A DNA stretch of 11,460 nucleotides, taken from contig CAMPBP010000017.1 in assembly GCA_946639085.1 (NCBI GenBank), positions 1 to 11,460 of the forward strand, given 5' to 3'. Under the pieces are notes generated by a model. It worked only from the letters and a program-made list of their open reading frames with translations. It was not told where the DNA came from and searched no databases. Made by a program: the position numbers and the translations under genes. Each line of letters opens with the position of its first letter. Within the stretch, counting starts at the first letter, position 1. Source of the DNA: an uncultured Lachnospiraceae bacterium. Its GTDB lineage: Bacteria > Bacillota > Clostridia > Lachnospirales > Lachnospiraceae. Positions 6,036-11,460 of the stretch are shown here, piece by piece.

Positions 6036-8348
6036 TTAAGCATTGATGTGCCATATGTCGCGGTTGTATTCTGCGATGGTGCGGTCAGATGAGAAGAAAC
6101 CTGCGTTGGCAATGTTTGTAAGCATCATCTTCTTCCAAAGAGTACGCTTCTCGTAATCTGCGAAGATCTCTTCTTTGCGCTTGATATATGCTTCAAAATC
6201 AAGAAACGTCATAAAAGGATCATCGTTAATGAGATTGTTTTTTAATCTCTCAAGATTCTCGCGCATGCCGGCCTTTAAGCACTTCTCGCTTGTGATAAAG
6301 TCAACGGCCGTACGGATTGTCTTGGATTTATCGTAATAATCGTGAGGCTTGTAATCCTTCTTCGCAATATGTTTGATCACCGAATCCGAATCTTCGCCGA
6401 AGAAATAGATGTTGTCTTCGCCTACAAGCTCGCCGATCTCAACGTTCGCTCCGTCTCTTGTACCGAGAGTAACGGCACCGTTAAGCATGAATTTCATATT
6501 GCCCGTTCCGCTGGCTTCCTTTGAAGCAAGTGATATCTGCTCGGAAACGTCACATGCGGGAATGACCTTTTCAGCGTAACTTACGTTGTAGTTCTCAAGC
6601 ATTACGACCTTCATGTACTTCGATGCTTCGGGATCGTTGTTCACAATGTCTGCAATCGTCAAAATAAGATGGATCACGTCTTTTGCGATCACGTAAGCCG
6701 GAGCCGCTTTTCCGCCGAAGATGAAAGTGATGGGCGTTGAAGGGATCCTTCCGTGCTTGATCTCAAGATATTTATGTATGATGTACAAAGCGTTCATCTG
6801 CTGACGCTTGTACTCATGAAGTCGCTTAACCTGGATATCGTATATCGAATGAGGATTGATGGTTATGCCTTCTTTTTCAGCGATGTACTTGGCAAGAGCC
6901 TTCTTGTTGTCCATCTTTATCTCGGAGATACGATCGAGTACCATTTCGTTTTCTTTGTACTCCAATAACTTCTCAAGCTGGGTTGCGTCCTTTTTGTAAT
7001 AAGGTCCGATGAGAGAAGTGATGTAATCCGAAAGTTCGTGGTTGCAGGAAAGAAGCCATCTTCTGAAGGTGATACCGTTGGTCTTGTTGTTGAACTTCTC
7101 GGGATAGAGCTTGTAAAACGCGTTAAGCTCGGTGTTCTTTAAGATCTCGGTGTGGATAGCCGCAACGCCGTTAACCGAGAATCCGTAATGAATATCAAGG
7201 TGAGCCATGTGCACAAGACCTTCCTTGTCGATGATCTGCACCTTGGATGAACGGTGAAGCGCCTTAACTCTCTTATCCAGCTCTTTGATGATGGGAACGA
7301 GCTGGGGAGCAACCTTCTCGATATACTCAAGAGGCCACTTTTCAAGGGCTTCCGCAAGTATCGTATGGTTCGTGTATGCGATACACTTGCTTACGACCTC
7401 GATCGCCTCGTCCATGGTGAATGCCTTGTCGTTTACAAGTATTCTTATAAGCTCGGGAATGATAAGTGTAGGATGGGTATCGTTTATCTGGATGACGCAG
7501 AAATCGTACATTCTTCTTAAATCGTACTGCTGCTCTTTTAACTCTTTTAAGATGAGCTGAGCTGCGTTTGAAACCATGAAGTACTGCTGGTAAACCCTCA
7601 AAAGATTTCCTGCTTCATCGGAATCATCGGGATAAAGAAAAAGTGTCAGATTCTTTTTGATCTTCGTCTTATCAAAGTCAATGCCCTGCTCTGCGATGGA
7701 TTCGTCAACGGACTCGATATCGAAAAGATGAAGCTTGTTTGTACCGTTTCTGAAGCCCACAACATCGATGTCGTAGAGTTTTGAATGAACGGTCATGTTT
7801 CCAAACTGCACGGGGAAAGAAACACCGGTGTCCACAAGCCATGACTTGGGTTCGATCCAGTCGTTCTTTTCCGCCTTCTGAAGTTTGTTCTTGAAAACCT
7901 GCTTAAACAATCCGAAGTGATAGTTTAAGCCGATTCCGTCGCCGTGAATGCCAAGGGTAGCCATGGAATCGAGGAAACATGCCGCAAGTCTTCCAAGGCC
8001 GCCGTTACCGAGCGAAGGTTCGGGCTCAAACTCTTCTATTTCGGCGAGAGTCTTTCCGCTCTTTTTAAGTATCTCTTCAACCTTGTCGTAAAGACCGAGG
8101 TTCAAAAGATTGTTCGACAAAAGCTTTCCGATAAGAAATTCTGCGGAAATATAATAAACCTTCTTGTCTCCGCTTATCCTCTCGGCAAGCTCACACATTT
8201 CTTTGGTAAGTGAAAGTAAAATGAAATAGACCTCTTTGTTGTCGCACTCGAAAAAAGCTTTGCCATACTGGCGTTTTGCTCTGTCTTCGAGTTCGGTCTC
8301 CATATTCATTAACATTACTTCTTTTTGCATATCTGCGCGAAGTGACAT
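6036..8348 (-). CDS. glgP: Glycogen/maltodextrin phosphorylase (GT35)
   Basis: Cytoplasmic enzyme that cleaves terminal alpha-1,4 glucose units with inorganic phosphate, yielding glucose 1-phosphate. It is PLP dependent: the family signature [20 protein letters not shown] places the Schiff-base lysine at K619. Other GT35 landmarks are [13 protein letters not shown] (65-77), [18 protein letters not shown] (108-125), [14 protein letters not shown] (287-300) and [11 protein letters not shown] (506-516). At 770 residues it is slightly shorter than E. coli GlgP or MalP (about 800-815), mainly at the N-terminus. There is no sign of the extended N-terminal control region found in muscle-type enzymes. 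The ATG at 8346-8348 has TAGGGGG (8357-8363), which overlaps the regulator's TAG stop, implying tight coupling. Whether stored glycogen or imported maltodextrin is the main substrate is open; the malQ partner fits both. Confidence 0.96.
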   Translation of the reverse strand: MSLRADMQKEVMLMNMETELEDRAKRQYGKAFFECDNKEVYFILLSLTKEMCELAERISGDKKVYYISAEFLIGKLLSNNLLNLGLYDKVEEILKKSGKTLAEIEEFEPEPSLGNGGLGRLAACFLDSMATLGIHGDGIGLNYHFGLFKQVFKNKLQKAEKNDWIEPKSWLVDTGVSFPVQFGNMTVHSKLYDIDVVGFRNGTNKLHLFDIESVDESIAEQGIDFDKTKIKKNLTLFLYPDDSDEAGNLLRVYQQYFMVSNAAQLILKELKEQQYDLRRMYDFCVIQINDTHPTLIIPELIRILVNDKAFTMDEAIEVVSKCIAYTNHTILAEALEKWPLEYIEKVAPQLVPIIKELDKRVKALHRSSKVQIIDKEGLVHMAHLDIHYGFSVNGVAAIHTEILKNTELNAFYKLYPEKFNNKTNGITFRRWLLSCNHELSDYITSLIGPYYKKDATQLEKLLEYKENEMVLDRISEIKMDNKKALAKYIAEKEGITINPHSIYDIQVKRLHEYKRQQMNALYIIHKYLEIKHGRIPSTPITFIFGGKAAPAYVIAKDVIHLILTIADIVNNDPEASKYMKVVMLENYNVSYAEKVIPACDVSEQISLASKEASGTGNMKFMLNGAVTLGTRDGANVEIGELVGEDNIYFFGEDSDSVIKHIAKKDYKPHDYYDKSKTIRTAVDFITSEKCLKAGMRENLERLKNNLINDDPFMTFLDFEAYIKRKEEIFADYEKRTLWKKMMLTNIANAGFFSSDRTIAEYNRDIWHINA

Positions 8349-8360
8349 AGTAACAACCCC

Positions 8361-9350
8361 CTATCTTATAATGTCAAGATACTGTAATTTGACCACTTTG
8401 TGCTCGGGAACGACTTTACGTCCGGTCTCGCCCGATCTCAATCTGTCGATCTCTTCGACTGCGGTTGCGGAAATGTTGTAGAAGTCCTGTTTTACGGTGT
8501 TCATCTGTTTTCCCGCGTAACCCATAAGTGTTATACCGTCAAAACCGCAGACAGGTCTGAAGATATCCATCTCGGTAAGTGCCTTCATGGCGCCTATGGC
8601 CATCATATCGGATGCGCATACGATCATGTCGCAATCTTTAGCCTTTGCGAATGTGATCTCCCGGGCTTTCTTCTCTGAGAACTCACCCTGCTCGATCATA
8701 AGCTCGATGCCGCGTTCTTCGCATATACGCTTGATACCTGCGGTTCTTAACTCCGTAACGAAACCGTTGTCTTTTCCCTTTATATAAAGGATACGGCTTG
8801 CGCTGTCGGTCTTTAACACTTCATTTACAACATCGTACTGTGCCTGAGCCTGGTCTATCATGACACAGGAAGTACGTTCGTTTACGATATCCGCATCAAC
8901 GACTACACACTTGAACTCTTCGCTCTTTACAAGTTCGATGAGTACATCGTCGTCTTTTGAAAGTCCGTATATCAAAAGGCCCGCAATGCTCTGGGATCTT
9001 AAATATGCGATAAGCTCGTTCAGGGGCTTGTCCTCAAACATGGAATAAAAGATCGTGATGACATCGAGTCCTATTTCTTTCGCTTTTACGATCGCTCCCG
9101 AAATATAACTCATATCGATCTCATCGATCGCAGTCGCCTGTGCCGCCTGATTCATAAGAATGGCAATTCTTGCGACTCTTTTACTTGAAAGTGCGCTCGC
9201 CACGGCATTGGGTACAAAGTTAAGCTTCTTGGCCGCTTCGTTGACCTTCTTTCTCGTAGCTTCACTGACATTGGGATAGCTGTTTAATACTTTAGATACG
9301 GTAGATACCGCTACACCTGCCTCCTTGGCAACATCTTTGATCGAAACCAT
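8361..9350 (-). CDS. LacI-family transcriptional regulator of the glucan operon
   Basis: A 329-residue LacI/GalR-type regulator. The N-terminal helix-turn-helix is typical (VSIKDVAKEAGVAVSTVSKVLN, residues 2-23), followed by SEATRKKVNEAAKKLNFVPN and a hinge near 47-58. The hinge reads ASALSS where many members have ARSLRT. The rest is a periplasmic-binding-protein-like ligand domain with recognisable MIDQAQAQYDVV, ILYIKGK and late VCGFDGI segments. As the promoter-proximal gene of an operon with glgP and malQ it most likely controls glycogen or maltodextrin breakdown. The ligand is unknown. A LacI-type operator lies 24 bases upstream of its ATG, so it probably represses itself and the two enzymes together. 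The ATG at 9348-9350 is preceded by AAGGGAGGAAG (9357-9367). Confidence 0.93.
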   Translation of the reverse strand: MVSIKDVAKEAGVAVSTVSKVLNSYPNVSEATRKKVNEAAKKLNFVPNAVASALSSKRVARIAILMNQAAQATAIDEIDMSYISGAIVKAKEIGLDVITIFYSMFEDKPLNELIAYLRSQSIAGLLIYGLSKDDDVLIELVKSEEFKCVVVDADIVNERTSCVMIDQAQAQYDVVNEVLKTDSASRILYIKGKDNGFVTELRTAGIKRICEERGIELMIEQGEFSEKKAREITFAKAKDCDMIVCASDMMAIGAMKALTEMDIFRPVCGFDGITLMGYAGKQMNTVKQDFYNISATAVEEIDRLRSGETGRKVVPEHKVVKLQYLDIIR

Positions 9351-9373
9351 AGTGATCTTCCTCCCTTGTTAAT

Positions 9374-9391
9374 ACGGAAATCGTTTTCCGT
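9374..9391. promoter_or_regulatory. LacI-family operator at the transcription start of the glucan operon
   Basis: ACGGAAATCGTTTTCCGT is an 18-bp palindrome with 16 of 18 positions symmetric and a central CG. This is the layout of LacI/GalR operators (AAnCGnTT core). It covers the predicted start site (about 9388), a placement expected for a repressor. No second copy is seen in the window, so binding by the encoded regulator is inferred from position. Confidence 0.8.
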
Positions 9392-9395
9392 TTTC

Positions 9396-9424
9396 ATGAT
9401 AGCAATCTTGATTCAATATGTCAA
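9396..9424 (-). promoter_or_regulatory. Sigma-A promoter of the lacI-glgP-malQ operon
   Basis: On the minus strand TTGACA (9419-9424), exactly 17 bases, then TATCAT (9396-9401). The -35 is perfect and the -10 is 5 of 6. This is the best promoter in the window and should be strong unless repressed. Confidence 0.85.
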
Positions 9425-9429
9425 GATTG
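9403..9429. repeat. Perfect inverted repeat over the -35 and spacer of the operon promoter
   Basis: CAATCTTGA (9403-9411) and TCAAGATTG (9421-9429) are perfect 9-bp arms with a 9-base spacer. A second, interleaved pair, ATTCAAT (9411-9417) and ATTGAAT (9426-9432), overlaps it. The right arm includes part of the -35 box. It lies upstream of the start site, so it would act as DNA, probably as a binding site for a second dimeric regulator. The sequence does not resemble the LacI operator next to it. Confidence 0.55.
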
Positions 9430-9452
9430 AATGTTACCTGTTATCAAACAAA

Positions 9453-9480
9453 AAAGAAGCGATCGGTCGATCGCTTCTTT
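9453..9480 (-). terminator. Intrinsic terminator after the small membrane protein gene
   Basis: AAAGAAGCGATC (9453-9464) and GATCGCTTCTTT (9469-9480) form a perfect 12-bp stem around a 4-base loop. On the minus strand it is followed by TTTGTTT, continuing the arm's own T residues. It lies 51 bases past the stop of the 57-codon gene and insulates it from the lacI promoter. The stem could also work weakly in the other direction. Confidence 0.88.
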
Positions 9481-9531
9481 CCTGTTAGGATTAAACTGCC
9501 AGATTAAAGATTCAAGTTATTTTAGCGTTTC

Positions 9532-9705
9532 TTACGAATAAGAACCCGTTCCGAAAAATACGGTTACCATACCAAGTATCGTAACCAAAAGATCGTATTT
9601 GCATCCCCTGAAGAAGTAGCATGCACTCAGCGCTAAGATTGCAAGTATTGCTACCCATATTTCAGTTCTGATTTCCCGTCTTACTTTGATCCTGTTATTC
9701 TTCAC
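9532..9705 (-). CDS. Small two-helix membrane protein, 57 residues, family not recognised
   Basis: A GTG at 9703-9705 opens a 57-codon frame ending in TAA (9532-9534). A textbook ribosome binding site (AAGGAGAGGA, 9711-9720) lies 9 bases upstream, and a strong terminator follows 51 bases after the stop, so this looks like a real single-gene unit. The product has a basic N-terminal tail rich in Lys/Arg (KNNRIKVRREIR), a hydrophobic helix at about 16-32 (IWVAILAILALSACYFF), a short polar turn (RGCKYD) and a second helix at about 38-54 (LLVTILGMVTVFF). It is predicted to sit in the cytoplasmic membrane with the basic tail inside, by the positive-inside rule. Two cysteines (C29, C35) flank the turn. 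I do not recognise the family and assign no function. Confidence 0.72.
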   Translation of the reverse strand: MKNNRIKVRREIRTEIWVAILAILALSACYFFRGCKYDLLVTILGMVTVFFGTGSYS

Positions 9706-10036
9706 AGTTTTCCTCTCCTTTGCATTCCCTTATTTTGCAATAAGAAAATTCCCTTTGTTACTTTATTGTTTTCCCCTGTTAATTAAATATTTATCAGTTT
9801 TTTCACGAGGGTTCAAGAAGAAATTGAACATTTTTGATATTTTGTTATATTTCACTATGCGCAAATGGTTGCTCATGGATATTATTGTGCATAATCCACA
9901 TAGAAATGGTTGACATAACCATATTTACTTTAGTGTGTTACCACGTTATCACGCTACCTAATCAATATTTTTTCACTTTTTGCCTCAAAATAGTGTTATT
10001 CTTTGTCAATATTGAAACACCGCGCTTTTTTCAAAT
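9706..10036. other. AT-rich intergenic region without a convincing gene
   Basis: About 330 bases, clearly richer in A+T than the flanking genes, lying upstream of the small membrane protein gene and downstream of the DHH gene's terminator. It should hold the small gene's promoter; the best candidate is a minus-strand TTGAAC (9811-9816), N17, TAAATA (9788-9793), with a weak -10. Other structure seen: direct copies of AAATGGTTG at 9863-9871 and 9904-9912; a hairpin ATGGTT/AACCAT (9906-9911, 9917-9922); and a match to the DnaA-box consensus TTATNCACA on the minus strand at 9886-9894. None is strong enough to name. Confidence 0.6.
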
Positions 10037-10066
10037 AAAAAGAGGAGACCTTTTTTCGGTCTCCTC
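10037..10066 (-). terminator. Intrinsic terminator of the DHH phosphoesterase gene
   Basis: GAGGAGACC (10042-10050) and GGTCTCCTC (10058-10066) form a GC-rich 9-bp stem with a 7-base loop. On the minus strand it is followed by TTTTTATTT. It begins 12 bases after the stop codon. Confidence 0.92.
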
Positions 10067-10078
10067 GTAAATGTTTGT

Positions 10079-11005
10079 TTACTGATTTGCCATGGTACAA
10101 AGCTCTTCCAGCATCTTGGGAAGTTCGGTAGCCATGTTCTCGTCTGTGAACTGGCAGGTACCTACTTTCTTGTGTCCGCCGCCGTGATACTTAAGCATAA
10201 GGCTTCCTACGTTGACGTCGCAGGTCTTGTTGATGATGCTGTAGCCTACTGCTGCAGAGCATCCCATGCCGCCGCGTCCGCTTACGATCCATGCGGAAAT
10301 GTTCTGCTCGGGATACATACTGTAGATCATGAAACGGTTACCGGTGTAGATGGGCTCAACACCGCGAAGATCGGTAATGATAACCTTTCCTTCAACTCTT
10401 GTATGCTCGGTAACCATCTTTTTAAAGTTCTCGGTCTGCTCGTTGTAAACTTCGATTCTTTCGATAACGTCGGGCATAGCGAGTATTTCTTTGGTAGTCT
10501 TGTCTTTGCAGGCTACCATGAGTTTCTCCATAAGCTGGTAGTTTGATACGGTGAACTTGCGCCATCTTCCGAGGCCTGTTCTGGGATCCATCAAAAATCC
10601 TACCAATATCCATCCGGTGGGGTTCATGATCTCATCGATCGTAAGATTACCGGAGTCAACTTTATCAACGGCAACCATCATATCGTCAAAGTTCGGGAAC
10701 TTTTCTTTGCCGCCGTAATATTCATAAATGATCCTTGCGCAAGAAGGTGTGATCCTGCTTTCTCCCTTGTATTTGCCGGCAAGTTCAAGACGTTCCATTT
10801 CACTTGAATGATGATCGAACCACATTCCGCAACCGGGCACGTAAGGCACATTTGCAAGGCAGTCGTTTTCAGTGATCTCGACAAGTCCGTCCTGAAGATC
10901 CTTGGGATGTGCGAACATCCAATGATCTATAACTCCGGCTTCCAACAGGAGCGCACCGCATGCAAGTCCGTCAAAATCCGAACGTGTAACAAGTCTCATC
11001 GCCAT
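10079..11005 (-). CDS. DHH/DHHA1 family phosphoesterase (exopolyphosphatase-like)
   Basis: A 308-residue cytoplasmic metal-dependent phosphoesterase. The N-terminal DHH domain has TRSDFDGL (D10, D12) and the name-giving FDHHSS (D64-H65-H66), with further acidic residues at VAVDKVDSG (D114, D117) that should complete the two-metal site. The C-terminal DHHA1 domain has GRGGMGCSAAVGYS (243-256) and KYHGGGHKKVGTCQ (272-285), where the glycine/histidine loop binds phosphate. Related proteins are annotated as exopolyphosphatase-like, but the superfamily also contains oligoribonucleases and cyclic-dinucleotide phosphodiesterases, so the substrate is open. The ATG at 11003-11005 is 9 bases from AGGAGG (11015-11020). 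An out-of-frame ATG five bases upstream opens only a four-codon frame. It has its own promoter and terminator and appears monocistronic. Confidence 0.88.
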   Translation of the reverse strand: MAMRLVTRSDFDGLACGALLLEAGVIDHWMFAHPKDLQDGLVEITENDCLANVPYVPGCGMWFDHHSSEMERLELAGKYKGESRITPSCARIIYEYYGGKEKFPNFDDMMVAVDKVDSGNLTIDEIMNPTGWILVGFLMDPRTGLGRWRKFTVSNYQLMEKLMVACKDKTTKEILAMPDVIERIEVYNEQTENFKKMVTEHTRVEGKVIITDLRGVEPIYTGNRFMIYSMYPEQNISAWIVSGRGGMGCSAAVGYSIINKTCDVNVGSLMLKYHGGGHKKVGTCQFTDENMATELPKMLEELCTMANQ

Positions 11006-11037
11006 TTCATAATTCCTCCTAAAAAGTCATCAACAGT

Positions 11038-11066
11038 ATTGTAACAAATACTCATTTAAGAAACAA
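11038..11066 (-). promoter_or_regulatory. Predicted sigma-A promoter of the DHH phosphoesterase gene
   Basis: Minus strand TTGTTT (11061-11066), 17 bases, TACAAT (11038-11043). The -10 is strong and the -35 matches 3 of 6. The start near 11031 gives a short leader with AGGAGG. The -35 lies inside the 3' end of the long leuS reading frame. Confidence 0.6.
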
Positions 11067-11460
11067 ACTGTTTTTGCAAAAACTTTACAGTCAATATCCG
11101 AAAAAATGTCCCGCTCTTTCGAGCGGGATATGATCCCTTAACTCCGATATTTACTATACGTCCTTTTACGTAGATCTCTTTAACGATGGTCTTGCCGTCG
11201 CAGGCCGCTTTAACGCCGGAAAGCTCGTGAGCTTTCTTAAGTGCGCTGTCGGAATCCTCGTCAACGCCTACTTCGATGGTGCCTTTAACTTTACCGTTAA
11301 CCTGAACACCGATCTCGATGGTATCGTCCTTGCAAAGTCCCTCATCGTACTCGGGCCATTTCTCGTATGCGATGGTTGAATCGTGTCCGAGGATGTTCCA
11401 AAGTTCTTCACCCGTATGAGGGCAGATGCAGGAGAACATCTTTACAAAACCTTCCGCATA
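11056..11460 (-). CDS. leuS: Leucyl-tRNA synthetase, C-terminal end (partial, with unusual tail)
   Basis: The last 134 codons of leuS; the rest lies beyond the right edge. The enzyme charges tRNA-Leu with leucine in the cytoplasm. CPHTGEELWNILGH is the end of the anticodon-binding helical domain, and EIGVQVNGKVKGTIEV through VKEIYVKGRIVNIGVK is the small C-terminal domain that closes bacterial LeuRS. In LeuRS proteins I recall, the chain ends at this VNIxVK. Here the frame continues for 26 more residues (starting GSYPARKSG) to a TAA at 11056-11058. The extra codons cover an intrinsic terminator (11101-11128), a palindrome and the next gene's -35 box, so they look like former non-coding DNA. 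Loss of a stop just after VNIGVK, for example TGA to GGA at 11137-11139, would explain this, as would a sequencing error. The synthetase call is firm; the real end is not. Confidence 0.9.
   Translation of the reverse strand, partial: YAEGFVKMFSCICPHTGEELWNILGHDSTIAYEKWPEYDEGLCKDDTIEIGVQVNGKVKGTIEVGVDEDSDSALKKAHELSGVKAACDGKTIVKEIYVKGRIVNIGVKGSYPARKSGTFFRILTVKFLQKQFVS
11070..11083. repeat. 14-bp perfect palindrome upstream of the DHH promoter
   Basis: GTTTTTGCAAAAAC reads the same on both strands and sits 4 bases upstream of the predicted -35. It may be an A/T-rich promoter-boosting element, a regulator site, or chance. Confidence 0.4.
11101..11128 (-). terminator. Intrinsic terminator of leuS, lying inside the annotated reading frame
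   Basis: TCCCGCTC (11109-11116) and GAGCGGGA (11121-11128) form a GC-rich 8-bp stem. On the minus strand the loop is a GAAA tetraloop, and six T residues (11101-11106) follow 2 bases after the stem. The structure is textbook, yet it lies upstream of the in-frame leuS stop codon. Confidence 0.85.

Noticed and set aside
9403..9429. MerR-type activator site in the spacer of the glucan operon promoter
   Set aside because: MerR-type promoters have a 19-20 base spacer; this one has an optimal 17 and needs no untwisting.
9886..9900. A replication origin suggested by DnaA-box-like sequences
   Set aside because: Only one consensus match and one near match are present, with no cluster and no dnaA, dnaN or replication genes nearby.
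9686..10070. Two overlapping plus-strand frames of 75 and 78 codons in the AT-rich gap
   Set aside because: They are hydrophobic because of T-rich composition. One overlaps the small gene's ribosome binding site on the other strand and the other runs through the DHH terminator.

Overview
The window looks like ordinary chromosome from a low-to-mid-GC Clostridia bacterium, most likely the Lachnospiraceae (Butyrivibrio/Roseburia-like). I infer this from strong purine-rich ribosome binding sites (AGGAGG type), the gene families present and their codon style. No rRNA, tRNA, CRISPR array, insertion sequence or phage gene is visible. All genes but one lie on the minus strand, so the story reads from right to left.

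Right end (10042-11460): the 3' end of leuS, then a DHH/DHHA1 phosphoesterase with its own sigma-A-like promoter and a strong terminator. The leuS reading frame runs through an intrinsic terminator and into the promoter of the next gene. This is the oddest feature in the window.

Middle right (9453-10041): an AT-rich stretch of about 330 bases without a convincing gene, then an unannotated 57-codon gene (9532-9705, GTG start) for a small two-helix membrane protein, closed by a 12-bp-stem terminator.

Centre (4496-9429): a compact glucan operon, lacI-type regulator > glgP (glycogen/maltodextrin phosphorylase) > malQ (4-alpha-glucanotransferase). A near-consensus promoter (TTGACA-N17-TATCAT) and an 18-bp LacI-family operator over the start site lie upstream of the regulator, which argues for autoregulation of the whole operon. 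A separate perfect inverted repeat over the -35 region suggests a second regulator. MalQ rearranges maltodextrins, GlgP releases glucose 1-phosphate, and the regulator presumably senses a sugar or sugar phosphate.

Left (562-4499): a divergently transcribed CYTH-domain phosphatase (the only plus-strand gene), sharing a 4-base stop-codon overlap with malQ. On the minus strand follow a DJ-1/PfpI family protein, a UDPGP-family nucleotidyltransferase resembling eukaryotic UDP-N-acetylglucosamine pyrophosphorylase, and a PutP-type sodium/solute symporter. The UDPGP enzyme uses sugar 1-phosphates, so it may draw on the same hexose-phosphate pool as glgP/malQ; this is inference.

Left end (1-546): a stem-loop and the N-terminus of a membrane-anchored sensor with a Cache-like extracellular domain, cut by the window edge.

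I see no clear new multi-gene system. The most unusual points are the leuS stop/terminator conflict, the small membrane protein gene, and the layered control region of the glucan operon.
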